Counted from the stretch's first letter, positions 27,898 through 37,244 are shown. The stretch is 64,000 nucleotides of DNA from DAOUJI01 sp965224415 (GCA_965224415.1 CBDCZB010000003.1:124001-188000); one strand, 5' to 3'. Numbers and translations are program-made. The notes: a model not told the origin generated them from the letters alone.

Positions 27898-28113
27898 GTG
27901 GAAGACCAGGGTATCCCCAAGTGCCTAAAGTGTGACATTGGCTATCTTGTGCCCCTGTCGGACTACGGCAGCCAGGGCGCGGCTGTCCACTACAAGGCGT
28001 GGGTCTGCATCAACCCGGACTGTGGGTTCAACATCAAGATACGCAACGGCGACATCTACCTGAACGAACCCATAGGCAGCGGGGCGGCAATGCATTCCCA
28101 GCGAGTCCGCTAG
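27898..28113 (+). CDS. small zinc-ribbon protein
   Basis: A 71-residue peptide with two cysteine pairs, CLKC near residue 9 and CINPDC near residue 38, the spacing of a zinc ribbon, separated by YLVPLSDYGSQGAA. Such proteins bind nucleic acids or act as small adaptors, and no function can be assigned. GTG 27898 has GGAGG five bases upstream. An adjacent TTG one codon earlier is possible. It is followed by a short palindrome and the sortase locus. Confidence 0.65.
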   Translation: MEDQGIPKCLKCDIGYLVPLSDYGSQGAAVHYKAWVCINPDCGFNIKIRNGDIYLNEPIGSGAAMHSQRVR

Positions 28114-28131
28114 GCGCCTGGGCAAAGTATA

Positions 28132-28146
28132 TCGTCCATTGGACGA
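28132..28146. promoter_or_regulatory. 15-base palindrome, possible operator
   Basis: TCGTCCATTGGACGA is a perfect inverted repeat of seven bases around one central T. It lies 18 bases after the zinc-ribbon gene and about 95 bases before the short membrane ORF. It could bind a dimeric regulator. No T-run follows, so it is not a terminator. Confidence 0.35.
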
Positions 28147-28240
28147 ACCATTTCTACATCCACGGCAGGTGTAGCAAAATACGATACAGTACCCCGATTG
28201 ATGCCGAATATGTCGGGGGAAGGGAGGAGACTCACAAAAG

Positions 28241-28375
28241 ATGGAAACAGGCTATGACTACATACTGGTGCAGTCTCGACAGCAGCACCGGTCGATACGC
28301 ATGGCAGCGTTATGCTCCTTCGGCATTGGGGTCATCATGGTGGCGGCGTCTGTTATATACTACAACTATGCCTGA
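28241..28375 (+). CDS. short membrane ORF resembling the sortase N-terminus
   Basis: A 44-residue reading frame with GGGAGGAG upstream, starting at ATG 28241. It has a basic stretch (QHRSIR) and then one membrane helix ending VIYYNYA. The helix and its arginine lead match the N-terminus of the sortase 110 bases downstream: RSIRMAALCSFGIGVIMVA here against RALRVTAIFLIVFGAILAL there. It may be a genuine small membrane protein or the remnant of a duplicated sortase start. Too short for confident calling. Confidence 0.4.
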   Translation: METGYDYILVQSRQQHRSIRMAALCSFGIGVIMVAASVIYYNYA

Positions 28376-28484
28376 TGACCCACGGGGCGAGACGCCCCGA
28401 GGAAAGCGGTGTTGACCATAGAGCTAAGCGCTTGTGGCCGCCTCTAAACATCCGGATAAATCAGGGCTGGAATGAGTTCAAGCT

Positions 28485-29528
28485 ATGGCCCTTCTGGTGC
28501 AATCAAGGCCGCAGCGCCGGGCGCTCCGTGTAACAGCAATATTCTTAATCGTTTTTGGAGCAATCCTGGCCTTGGGGGCCGTCGCCTACTACGTTTATGC
28601 TTACAAAGCGACGGCCGACCTGGAAAAGCTGGAGGAGTCATTGCCCCCGGCCTCCAGCCAAGGCCGACCTGACACCGCTTCCCAGACAAACAACCGGGAA
28701 GGCCCTTTGGAAGGGGACGGGGCCGCTGAGGCCGGCACACAACTGGTCCCGGCCACCGGTGGCGACACAACCGCCCAAGGGGCCCGACCGGGCAACATGG
28801 GGGCGTCCGAGGACTCACAACCCGTTACGGCGTCCATATCCGCTGACGCCATCGACGCCGAAAAAACGCTGCCTATCGATGGAACAAGGCCCAACGATTG
28901 GGACAATCCTCTGGAGTATGAGCCGCTTTCCCAAGCGGAGGCGGCTCTGCTTCAGCGGTTTCAGCCTATCCACGCCTCCGACGCCTCTTTACCCGGAACT
29001 CTTCCCCCTCCGGACCGTTTGATTGTCCACGCCGTCGGCATAGACTCAGCTGTAGTCGGACTGGAAATTATCGACCTGGGAGACCGCAAGGCATACGAGA
29101 CCCCGGATAACGTGGTGGGGCACATACCATCCACTTCGAGCCCGGGAGAGCTGGGCAGCCAGTGGCTGTTCGGCCACTTGGAAAGCCCCATTGTGGGTGA
29201 AGGCAACGTCTTCCACAACCTGCCCAAGATACCCGGCCTGCTGCGTGAAAGCGAGGACGTGTTCGCGGTGGTCGAGTCCGGGGAGAAATCTTATCTGTAC
29301 AAGCTGACTGAGGCAGCGGTCGTGCACGAGGACGACATGTCTCTCAACTACCGGAGGCTCCAATCGCTGAAGCCTGAGTTCGCCCAACTTACGCCCACCA
29401 ACGCCAACTTGCACCTCGTGGCCTGTGTTCCCAGTCTCGTCTACGACCACAGAATCGTGGTCAGCGGCGAATTGGTCGGAATCGACCGGATTGGACCCGA
29501 CTTTGGGAACTGGGCCGGTCTCCCTTAG
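28485..29528 (+). CDS. sortase family transpeptidase
   Basis: A membrane-anchored sortase of 347 residues. The N-terminal helix (about 15-40) is followed by a long low-complexity linker (45-165) and then the sortase barrel. The catalytic His231 is in WLFGHLES, Cys314 in HLVACVPS and Arg323 in DHRIVVSGEL, so the triad is complete. Sortases cleave a sorting signal near the C-terminus of secreted proteins and attach them to an envelope nucleophile. No substrate gene is adjacent, but the protein at 47847 ends with a proline-rich stalk, hydrophobic segment and RRRK tail. The sortase stop shares TTAG with the convergent CoA-transferase. Confidence 0.85.
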   Translation: MALLVQSRPQRRALRVTAIFLIVFGAILALGAVAYYVYAYKATADLEKLEESLPPASSQGRPDTASQTNNREGPLEGDGAAEAGTQLVPATGGDTTAQGARPGNMGASEDSQPVTASISADAIDAEKTLPIDGTRPNDWDNPLEYEPLSQAEAALLQRFQPIHASDASLPGTLPPPDRLIVHAVGIDSAVVGLEIIDLGDRKAYETPDNVVGHIPSTSSPGELGSQWLFGHLESPIVGEGNVFHNLPKIPGLLRESEDVFAVVESGEKSYLYKLTEAAVVHEDDMSLNYRRLQSLKPEFAQLTPTNANLHLVACVPSLVYDHRIVVSGELVGIDRIGPDFGNWAGLP

Positions 29529-30781
29529 GAAGTCTCCAAAGCGTCGCTCAAGAGAAGGTCAAGGAACTCTTCGTCGGATAGGCCGACCCATTCCTTAAGA
29601 ATCATTTCGTTGTGCTCGCCAATCATGGCCTGGTGGCGCAGGATTCCTCCCGGCGTTTTTGAAAGCAGGAATTGAAGGCCGTCATAGGGCATCTGGCCCA
29701 CTTCGGGGTGCTCTCTCCACTGCCAGAAGCCCCGATGTTCCAACTGTGGGTCGTTGCGCATGTCGGACTGGCTCTGGACCACTCCGGCGGGCACTCCGCA
29801 CCCTTGCAGGGTCTCCATCAGGTCCCACGCGTCCCATCCGACCGTCCGTTCCGCTACGAGCCGGTCAAGCTCCTCTTCATTCTCCCGGCGGGCAGAAAAA
29901 GTGGCGAACCGTTCTTCACGGCTCCAGTCCGGGTCCCCCATCACTCCGCACAAGGCTTTCCATTCCTCGTCGCAGGTCACGGCTATGGCGCACCAGTAGC
30001 CGCCGGTGCGTTCCATGTCCGGGTCGGGGGGGCGCTCCTTACAGGGATAGACGTTGTGGGGCACGTGGGAATCGTCCTTGTTGCCCCTTCTGTTGGCTAT
30101 CCGGTTGTTAATCTGGTAGTCCATGAGGGCCGGCGCGAAGAAATGGGTCGTGCACTCAAACTGGGACAGGTCCAGGTGTTGTCCCTTGCCCGTCCTGCGC
30201 CGGTATTCCAGGGCGCCAACTATGGCTGCCAAGGCGTTGGGCGGGTTTATGAAGTCGGAATAGGCGCCGTAGGGGCTGACGGGAGGCCGGTCTGGCCAGC
30301 CGGTCACGTGATAGATCCCCCCCACCGACGCTGCCAGGTTGCCGAATCCAGGCTGTAGGGAGTTGGGGCCGGTCTGGCCCTGCTGACACGTGCTGAAGAA
30401 TATGATGTCAGGCTTGATTTCCTTCACGTTGGGATAGTCCAGCTCCCAGTTGCGCATGGTCTTTGGCGTGAAGCTCTCTCCGATGATGTCCGGCTGCCAC
30501 TCGGCGATGATTCTCCGTACAAGGTCCCTGGACTGGGGCAGGGCCATGTTGAGGCCCAGCCCGAACTTGCTGCTGTTGAAGTTGCCCGCGAAGGCGCTGG
30601 CGTTGAGTCCCTGGAACCCCTCCTTCATGGGTATGGAGCTCCGCAGACCGTCTGTTCTTGTCGTGGACTCGATGTGGACCACCGTGGCGCCGTGGTCGGC
30701 CAGATATTTCATGGTGATGGGGCCGACTCCCCACCAGGTGAAGTCCAAGACCTTCAGGTCGTCGAAGGGCATTTCAGCCAT
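29525..30781 (-). CDS. CaiB/BaiF family CoA-transferase
   Basis: A single-domain family III CoA-transferase of 418 residues. The opening strand is LKVLDFTWWGVGPITMKYLA, the usual GKGQHLDLSQ stretch is present and an Asp is kept in GAYSDFINPP, where the acyl-transferring Asp of formyl-CoA transferase falls. The opening LDFTW matches domain 1 of the double CoA-transferase at 8070, and the two probably belong to the same subgroup. The acid substrate is unknown. ATG 30781 has GGGGG upstream. A longer in-frame start at 30859 enters the divergent promoter region. An SDR gene is divergent. Confidence 0.88.
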   Translation of the reverse strand: MAEMPFDDLKVLDFTWWGVGPITMKYLADHGATVVHIESTTRTDGLRSSIPMKEGFQGLNASAFAGNFNSSKFGLGLNMALPQSRDLVRRIIAEWQPDIIGESFTPKTMRNWELDYPNVKEIKPDIIFFSTCQQGQTGPNSLQPGFGNLAASVGGIYHVTGWPDRPPVSPYGAYSDFINPPNALAAIVGALEYRRRTGKGQHLDLSQFECTTHFFAPALMDYQINNRIANRRGNKDDSHVPHNVYPCKERPPDPDMERTGGYWCAIAVTCDEEWKALCGVMGDPDWSREERFATFSARRENEEELDRLVAERTVGWDAWDLMETLQGCGVPAGVVQSQSDMRNDPQLEHRGFWQWREHPEVGQMPYDGLQFLLSKTPGGILRHQAMIGEHNEMILKEWVGLSDEEFLDLLLSDALETS

Positions 30782-30883
30782 TGCCGCCCCCGATTGATGT
30801 ACAGCTTCAGACACAGTGCAAGGCTTAACAATATAGCCAAAGGCCGTGCCATTGTCCACACGGCCCGCCGAGGGCGCCGGTCG

Positions 30884-30911
30884 TTGAAGCCCACAGGGCC
30901 TATGCTATACT
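30884..30911 (+). promoter_or_regulatory. candidate promoter of the SDR gene
   Basis: TTGAAG at 30884-30889 and TATACT at 30906-30911 are separated by 16 bases. The position about 58 bases before the ATG and between divergent genes supports it. Confidence 0.5.
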
Positions 30912-30969
30912 ACCGCCCATCGAGGCTGGCCGGACCACACGGCCAGCGCACATCAGAGGAGGCGACTAG

Positions 30970-31725
30970 ATGGGGAGCATGGATGGGATGGTAGCCGCCG
31001 TTACGGGAGCCAGCCGAGGCATCGGAGCCGCCATAGCCAAGGCCTACGCCCAGGAGGGAGCCCAGGTTATTATTGTGGCCAGAACTGAGCAGGAAGGGGG
31101 CAGGCTGCCTGGCACGATCCACGGCACCGTCGACCAGATCAAAGAGGCTGGGGGCAGCGCCGTCGCAGTCAAGTGTGACGTGACCAAACAAGAGGAGGTC
31201 CAAGCCCTGGCCCAGGAAGTGAGAGACCATTTCGGCCGTCTTGACGTGCTGGTTAACAATGCGGGCATACGGGTCAACATGCCGCTGCTGGACCTGGAGT
31301 TTCGCCATTGGGACCTGACCATGAAGGTCAACATGCATGGCCCCTTTCTGGGCTGCAAGCATCTAGCCCCCATTATGGTGGAGCAGGGCAAGGGCAGCAT
31401 CATTAACGTGACCTCCGGCGCCGCCCAAAACATCAGGCCGAGGGGCGTGAGCTACTCGGTTTCCAAGGCGGGGCTGGACGTTTTCACCATCGGTCTGGCC
31501 AAGGAGCTGGAAGAGAACGACATCGCCGTCAACGCTCTTAGCCCCGGGCCAATCAAGACAGAAGGCGCCGTGTTCACCTCGCCGGCTGACTTCGATTGGA
31601 CAGGTTGGCATCCCCCGGAAGTCCTTGGTCCTCCGTCCATTTGGTTGGCCCATCAGACGGCCAAGACATTCACTGGCCAGGTCGTTCACAAGGACGATTT
31701 CGGCAAGACGTGGGGTACCTCTTAA
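30970..31725 (+). CDS. short-chain dehydrogenase/reductase
   Basis: A classical SDR of 251 residues. The cofactor loop is TGASRGIGAAIA, followed by NNAG, the catalytic Ser in NVTSGAA, and YSVSK containing Tyr and Lys. It would oxidise or reduce a hydroxyl/keto group with NAD(P). AGAGGAGG precedes ATG 30970. An esterase gene follows after 65 bases in the same direction, suggesting a small catabolic operon together with the CoA-transferase on the other strand. Confidence 0.92.
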   Translation: MGSMDGMVAAVTGASRGIGAAIAKAYAQEGAQVIIVARTEQEGGRLPGTIHGTVDQIKEAGGSAVAVKCDVTKQEEVQALAQEVRDHFGRLDVLVNNAGIRVNMPLLDLEFRHWDLTMKVNMHGPFLGCKHLAPIMVEQGKGSIINVTSGAAQNIRPRGVSYSVSKAGLDVFTIGLAKELEENDIAVNALSPGPIKTEGAVFTSPADFDWTGWHPPEVLGPPSIWLAHQTAKTFTGQVVHKDDFGKTWGTS

Positions 31726-31790
31726 AGTTAAGGCGCCCCTCGCGCTAGGACCAAGAACACTGACTAGAGGATGATGGAGGCAGAACAGCG

Positions 31791-32717
31791 ATGCCGTTGG
31801 ACCCGCAGGCCCAAGAACTGCTGATACAGATGGAAGCCTCCGGGTTTCCGCCTCTGCATGAACTCACTCCCACAGAGGCCCGTGACCACGTCAACGCGTT
31901 GCCCCTCGGCACGGGGCCGGAGGTGGGCAAGGTCGAGGACCTCTTCATAGCCGTGCCCGATCACAGCGTCCCCGTACGGGTGTACACCCCGGAAGGTCCA
32001 GGCCCGTTCCCGGCGCTGGTGTGGTTTCACGGCGGAGGGTGGGTTGTGGGCAACGTCGCGCGGGCCGACGGAGTTGCGCGTCATCTGTCCCACGGCTCCG
32101 GCTGCGTGGTGGTCTCCGTGGACTATCGCCTGGCGCCTGACACCAAGTTCCCCGGCCCCCTCGAAGACTGCTTCGCTGTTACAAAATGGGTGGCCGTGAA
32201 CGCCGCCGTTTTGAACGTCCATCCCGCCCGCATAGCAGTGGGAGGGGACAGCGCCGGGGGCAACCTCACCGCTGCCGTGACCCTGATGGCGCGTGACAGG
32301 GGCGGCCCTGGCTTGGCGTTCCAGTTGCTGGTGTACCCCGTCACCGACATGGATTTCGACACCCGGTCCTACCTGGACAACGCCGACGGCTATTTGCTAA
32401 CCAGGGACACGATGATTTGGTTTTGGGACCACTACCTGACAGAGCAGCAAGACAGCGCCAACCCGTATGCCTCGCCTCTAAGGGCCGACGACCTGACCGG
32501 ACTGCCGCCTGCGTTGGTGATCACTGCGGAGTACGACCCCTTGCGTGACGAGGGAGAGGCCTACGCAGAGAAGCTGACAGCCTGCGGCGTCCCCACTGAA
32601 CTCTCCCGCTATGACGGGATGGTGCACGGCTTCTTCGAGATGTACGGCGCCGTGGACCGGGGCGTCGAGGCCCTGGCCCATGCGTCTAGGGCCCTCAGGG
32701 CCGCGTTGGGCGCATAG
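31791..32717 (+). CDS. alpha/beta hydrolase of the hormone-sensitive lipase type
   Basis: A 308-residue carboxylesterase. The oxyanion-hole motif is HGGGWVVG, the nucleophile GDSAGGN, the acid is in ITAEYDPLRDEGE and the base in MVHGFFEMYG, making a full HSL-type catalytic machinery. No signal peptide is seen, so cytoplasmic ester hydrolysis is likely. It is co-directional with the SDR. Confidence 0.92.
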   Translation: MPLDPQAQELLIQMEASGFPPLHELTPTEARDHVNALPLGTGPEVGKVEDLFIAVPDHSVPVRVYTPEGPGPFPALVWFHGGGWVVGNVARADGVARHLSHGSGCVVVSVDYRLAPDTKFPGPLEDCFAVTKWVAVNAAVLNVHPARIAVGGDSAGGNLTAAVTLMARDRGGPGLAFQLLVYPVTDMDFDTRSYLDNADGYLLTRDTMIWFWDHYLTEQQDSANPYASPLRADDLTGLPPALVITAEYDPLRDEGEAYAEKLTACGVPTELSRYDGMVHGFFEMYGAVDRGVEALAHASRALRAALGA

Positions 32718-33001
32718 CCAAGTCAAGGGTGTTCACCAGGGGCCGACAAGCGACTTCTCTAGTTTAGGTAGGGACGACTGGCCGGTAGCCCACACGTGTT
32801 CAGTTGCGGGGCCCCACCTCAAGCATCTCCCTAGAAGTGGGGAGATAAGGCCCTACGGCCCCGGCCCCGTCATTCCGGCGAAGGAGCCGGAATCCAGAGG
32901 ACCTCTCTTCGACGAGCTTTCAATTAACCGTCCTCAGTTGCACACCGTAGCTCGGCTCTGGTGACCGGGAGCAGCTTTGCCTATCTTTCAGCCTAACGTG
33001 G
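32718..33001. repeat. intergenic region with dispersed repeat fragments
   Basis: No gene is supported. GACTGGCCGGTAGCCC (about 32776) and CATTCCGGCGAAGGAGCCGG (about 32873) repeat elements seen at 6.7 kb. A hairpin CCCCACCT...AGTGGGG lies near 32813-32842. Confidence 0.45.
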
Positions 33002-34303
33002 TCAGGCCGTCGAGCGTCGGGGCGGACGCGTGCGCGGGTTCCCCATATATAGATACAAGAGAGCCGCCGTCAGGTAGAAGGGTATGAAGGCTATCAGCGC
33101 CAGGCTGTAGTCTCCGTCGTGGGTGTCCACGATGCGGCCCGCCAATATGGGCGACAGCATCAGCCCCACGTTGATCGTAGACGACATGAACCCCATCAGA
33201 GTCCCGTAGCTCCTGCGACCGAAAAGGTGTCCAAGCGCCACGAACGCCAGCATTCCTCCTCCCTCCCCGACGGCCAGCAGAACGATAAAGGCGACTATGC
33301 CAATGGTCCCATCAAGAAGCAACAGGGCCAGCAGCGCCATGCCTGCCGAGACCCTTCCGGCAAACGACAGCAGGTGGAGGGGGACGCGCATTCCCAGGGC
33401 TCCGATGCCAATCCTGATGGGAATGGCCATCGACCACATGGCGGTGATCATGAAGCCGGCGGTCTTCTCGTCCATGCCCTTCCACACCATCATCTGCACC
33501 GAGTGCAGCGAAATGGCGCCCTGCACCCCGACTCCCAGCGTGGTTGCGATCAGCAGCACCCACCAGACTCTGGTTTTCAGAACCTCCCGCGCCGTGAAGT
33601 CTCCACTATCCCTCTGAGACTGCCTTTCACCTTGGGGTTCAGAGCTGGCTCCCAATCCCTCCACGGGCCTGGCTCCCTCAAGCCGGAGACCCATCCTCTC
33701 GGGCGAATGGCGGACCAACAGCCCCAGGGGGATGATGGCGAAGACCGTGAAGATCCCCGCGTAGAGGAGAACGTCACGCCATCCTATGGTGTGGACCCCT
33801 AGAGTGACCAGGGGAAGAAGCACGATTCCGCCGACGGTGCTTCCGGTGGTTGAGATGGACATGGCCAGCGAGAGCCTGCGGTGGAACCACCGGTTGATGG
33901 CGCTCATCAATGGATGTCCACCCAGTCCGGCGCTTCTGCCCACGGAAACGACGCCGATGAACACCAGCATGAACAGCCAGTAGTTGTGAGTCCAATGGAG
34001 AATTATGTACCCGACCCCGGCCATGATTCCGCCGATGATAATCAGCTGCATGGAGCCGAACCGGTCCACCAACGGCCCCACGATAGGCCCGGCTATGCTG
34101 CCCTCCGCCCTCTGCATGCCGAATACGATGGAGGCTTGAGTGCTGTTGAGTCTCAGGTCGTCCCGAATGGGACCGAAGAGGATGGGGGCGCTGTTATGGA
34201 ACAGCCCTCCGGCGAGGACCCAAACGGCAAAGGTTGCGGCCAGGACCCACCATCCGTAGTAGATCCCCCTCAGTCTTCGCACAAAAGGAAATGCAGGAGT
34301 CAA
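33002..34303 (-). CDS. MFS transporter
   Basis: A 433-residue major-facilitator permease with about twelve hydrophobic segments in two bundles separated by a charged loop (EPQGERQSQRDSGDF, near residue 215). The N-terminal start RGIYYGWWVLAATFAVWVL and the later GIMAGVGYIIL are of the type seen in monocarboxylate/oxalate-formate antiporter-like MFS members. Given the CoA-transferases and formate enzymes in the window, an organic-acid substrate is attractive but unproven. The gene is divergent from DUF1800 copy 2. Confidence 0.88.
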   Translation of the reverse strand: MTPAFPFVRRLRGIYYGWWVLAATFAVWVLAGGLFHNSAPILFGPIRDDLRLNSTQASIVFGMQRAEGSIAGPIVGPLVDRFGSMQLIIIGGIMAGVGYIILHWTHNYWLFMLVFIGVVSVGRSAGLGGHPLMSAINRWFHRRLSLAMSISTTGSTVGGIVLLPLVTLGVHTIGWRDVLLYAGIFTVFAIIPLGLLVRHSPERMGLRLEGARPVEGLGASSEPQGERQSQRDSGDFTAREVLKTRVWWVLLIATTLGVGVQGAISLHSVQMMVWKGMDEKTAGFMITAMWSMAIPIRIGIGALGMRVPLHLLSFAGRVSAGMALLALLLLDGTIGIVAFIVLLAVGEGGGMLAFVALGHLFGRRSYGTLMGFMSSTINVGLMLSPILAGRIVDTHDGDYSLALIAFIPFYLTAALLYLYMGNPRTRPPRRSTA

Positions 34304-34561
34304 AGCTTAAGGACTGTCTACTCCGGGGAATTCCTGAAACCGGCGGCTCCACGCGTATTCCAAGACGTCCGCACCAGGTGTGTGGAAAACCTCAGGATTT
34401 GGAGTATAATATCCGAACATGCCGTTTCTGGAGGCCTGTGGCCGCCAATAGCTGGACAGGCTGTACGATGGGAAGAATGTTCCGGCTCTGTGACGGTTTT
34501 TGGAATATACCATATCCGAGACCCATACTATCACGGTCAGACAACGGATAAGGGGGGTAAA

Positions 34562-35971
34562 ATGGCGGACCAAGACATAGCATTGATGGCCCACTTGATG
34601 CGCCGCGCCGGGTTCGGCGCAAACCGCGACGAACTGGAAGAGCGCGTTGCTAGAGGGTATGAGCAGACTGTAGAGGACCTGCTGGACCCGGACACGCACG
34701 GCGTTCCGAAGATGGACACCGACGTCTTGCTGAGGACCTACCTATACCTGCAAAGCGGCGTCGGTCCTCCCAGCGGCAGCAACCGTCACGTCTACTACCT
34801 TATCAACAACCCCCGGCCGCTGGAGGAGAAGATGGCCCTCCTGTGGCACATGGTCTTTGCTACAGGCAACGCCAAGCTGGACAACCCTCTAGAACTGGCC
34901 CGGCAGTTGGACATGTTCCGCGAATACGGGCTTGGCAACTTCCGTGAGCTTCTTGTACAGCTGTCCATGAACCCTGCCATGATTTACTGGCTGGACAACA
35001 ACTACAACCACAAGGACCAGCCCAACGAGAACTGGGGGCGTGAGCTTCTGGAGCTCTTCTCCATGGGCCAAGGCAACTATACAGAAAAGGACGTTTTCGA
35101 GTGCGCCCGGGCCTTTACGGGTTGGACCCTGGCTCCCAAGTCCCCTTCCGGCAGCGGAATGGGCCGTTGGGTGTGGGACTTCAAGTATGACGACGAAGAC
35201 CACGACGACGGGGAAAAGGACTTTCTAGGTCACAAGGGGCGGTTCAACGGAGAGGACGTTATCGATATCATCGTGCGCCAACCGGCCACGGCCCGGTTTA
35301 TAGCGCGCCATCTGTACAATTTCTTCGTGGCCGACGAGGTCCAGGTGCCTGCGTGGCTTCACACTCCCCCGAGGGACCCGGTGGCAGTCAACATCATCGC
35401 CGACACCTTCACTTCCTCCGGCTACGTGCTGAAGGACACGTTGCGCGTCATCTTCAACTCAGACTTCTTCAAGGAGTCGGCCTTCCAGCGCGTCAAGAGC
35501 CCGGCGGAGGTCATCGCCGGCACCATGAGGTTGGTGGGTGATTTCTCCTACCCCAGGCCCGGTTTGGAAATCCTGGGTATGGAATGCTCATACATGGGTC
35601 AGTTCCTGTGCGACCCGCCTTCAGTTGAGGGATGGCACTACGGGGACGAATGGATCGACAGCGGCTCGCTGGTGAAGCGCATCAACTTCTGCGCCGACGC
35701 CGTGTCCACCATCGACTATCCGGGCGTCCAGGCCATCATCAAGCGTATAAGGGACAAGGGGAACCTTAGGTCTGAAGATTTCGTGGACGCTTGTCTGGAT
35801 CTGCTTGGCCCCATCGTCGTGAATGAGGGCACCCGGGGCGAGCTGTTGGCCCTGGCCGAGAAAGACGGAGACCTGAGGTGGGACACGGATGAGGCGGCCA
35901 GCGGCGCTCCCCAGCGCGTCGGCGACATGCTTGCGCTGATAGCCTCCACCCGGGAGTACCAATTCGCCTAG
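34562..35971 (+). CDS. DUF1800 domain protein, copy 2
   Basis: A 469-residue paralogue of the protein at 4004, matching it in length and in nearly every block: HLMRRAGFGANRDELEE, LWHMVFATGNAKLDNPLEL, NENWGRELLELFSMGQGNYT, RHLYNFFVADEVQVPAWLHT and FLCDPPSVEGWH. Function unknown. As in copy 1 there is no signal peptide and no DUF1501 partner. The NHL gene follows after 45 bases. The true start is ATG 34562 (AAGGGGGGT upstream). The frame is open further 5' but that part overlaps the divergent MFS gene and has no similarity. TATAAT at 34405-34410 may be its -10 box. Confidence 0.88.
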   Translation: MADQDIALMAHLMRRAGFGANRDELEERVARGYEQTVEDLLDPDTHGVPKMDTDVLLRTYLYLQSGVGPPSGSNRHVYYLINNPRPLEEKMALLWHMVFATGNAKLDNPLELARQLDMFREYGLGNFRELLVQLSMNPAMIYWLDNNYNHKDQPNENWGRELLELFSMGQGNYTEKDVFECARAFTGWTLAPKSPSGSGMGRWVWDFKYDDEDHDDGEKDFLGHKGRFNGEDVIDIIVRQPATARFIARHLYNFFVADEVQVPAWLHTPPRDPVAVNIIADTFTSSGYVLKDTLRVIFNSDFFKESAFQRVKSPAEVIAGTMRLVGDFSYPRPGLEILGMECSYMGQFLCDPPSVEGWHYGDEWIDSGSLVKRINFCADAVSTIDYPGVQAIIKRIRDKGNLRSEDFVDACLDLLGPIVVNEGTRGELLALAEKDGDLRWDTDEAASGAPQRVGDMLALIASTREYQFA

Positions 35972-36016
35972 GGATCAAGCCGCGACGAAAGAAAAAGCAG
36001 TCTCGCAGGGGGTGAA

Positions 36017-37123
36017 ATGACTACCGCGTATGTGAAGGGAAGAGTTTTCAACTTTGAATATTCCATTGGCGGCACCGGTTTGGCCGGAAACGGATTCTTC
36101 TACCCCTCGGACTTCGCAGTGGGCGCCGATGGATTGCTCTACGTCCTAAGTAAGAGCATCGAGTTCGCCCCCGCAGCGGGAATTACCTGTTGCACTTTCG
36201 AACCGAAGGTGCTCTGGGAAAGCCGGGGCAACGACTTTCTAAAGGACACGGGACCTCTGCCCAGCGCCATAGCGGTGGACAAGGACAGGACGGTCTACGT
36301 GGCCGACGAGTTCAACAACCGGATCTATTTGTATGACGAGGAAGGTTCGTACGCAGGGGTCTGGCGGGAGGGAGACCAGTACGCACCCGCCCCCGGTGAA
36401 CGAATATTCGAGGCGCAGAACACGGTTAACAAGGGAACGCCTCTGGGCTTGTACCTGCAGAAGGTCGGCGCCCGAGACACATCGGGAGACGGCGAAATCA
36501 ACGGGGCGATGGGTCTCGTGTTCGACAGTGAAGAAAACCTCTATGTCTCCGACAGCCACAACCACCGCATCCAGGTGTTTAAGAAGGACGGGACCTTTCT
36601 CAGGAAGTGGGGCAGCTACGGTGACGGTCCGGGCCAGTTCAATCTGCCTTGGGGCTTGACCATAGACAAAGAAGGATTCGTCTACGTGGCCGACTGGAAG
36701 AACTCCAGGGTCCAGAAGTTCACGCCCGATGGAGAGTACGTGGCCACCATCGGAGGCCCCGGCTCCGGCGAGGGAGAGTTGGACCGCCCTTCCGGTGTGG
36801 CTGTGGACAAGGACGGCGACATCTACGTCGTGGACTGGAAGGCGGCGCGGCTGAACATATACGACTCCGAAGGGACGTATTTATGGAAGTTCCTGGGAGA
36901 CTGTGAACGTCCTTCAGTCTGGTCCCAGGCAAGGATCGACTCGAACCTGGACATCACGAGGGCCAGGAAGAGGGCGGACATTTCCAGGGAGAAGTTCTTC
37001 CGTGTGCCGGTGGCGGTGCAAGTGGACGACGAGGGCCGGGTCATGGTCCTGGAGTCCGTGGGCTCCCGCATCCAGATATACGTCAAAGAGCAGGACTGGA
37101 CCGACCCCCCGTTCAACCTGTAG
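36017..37123 (+). CDS. NHL-repeat beta-propeller protein, copy 2
   Basis: A 368-residue paralogue of the protein at 5436, the same length and the same order of NHL units (VYVADEFNNRIYLYDEEGS, LYVSDSHNHRIQVFKKDG, VYVADWKNSRVQKFTPDGE, IYVVDWKAARLNIYDSEG). Both begin MxTAYVKG/QGR and end in a WxxPPFN tail. No export signal. It follows DUF1800 copy 2, repeating the two-gene module. GGGGGTG precedes the ATG. Confidence 0.87.
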   Translation: MTTAYVKGRVFNFEYSIGGTGLAGNGFFYPSDFAVGADGLLYVLSKSIEFAPAAGITCCTFEPKVLWESRGNDFLKDTGPLPSAIAVDKDRTVYVADEFNNRIYLYDEEGSYAGVWREGDQYAPAPGERIFEAQNTVNKGTPLGLYLQKVGARDTSGDGEINGAMGLVFDSEENLYVSDSHNHRIQVFKKDGTFLRKWGSYGDGPGQFNLPWGLTIDKEGFVYVADWKNSRVQKFTPDGEYVATIGGPGSGEGELDRPSGVAVDKDGDIYVVDWKAARLNIYDSEGTYLWKFLGDCERPSVWSQARIDSNLDITRARKRADISREKFFRVPVAVQVDDEGRVMVLESVGSRIQIYVKEQDWTDPPFNL

Positions 37124-37244
37124 GGGCGGTCTTGGCCTGCTAACCCGGTTGTGTCATCATTCCGCCATGAACCAGTTCGGATTCTGGTAAGAACAGGCCC
37201 ACTGGTTTAGGCAAGGTTTGTGACCTGATGTCCTGGTTTGGCAA

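Noticed and set aside
33881..34561. In-frame upstream extension of DUF1800 copy 2
   Set aside because: The extra 227 codons overlap the divergent MFS gene, have no similarity to copy 1, and a good RBS lies before ATG 34562.
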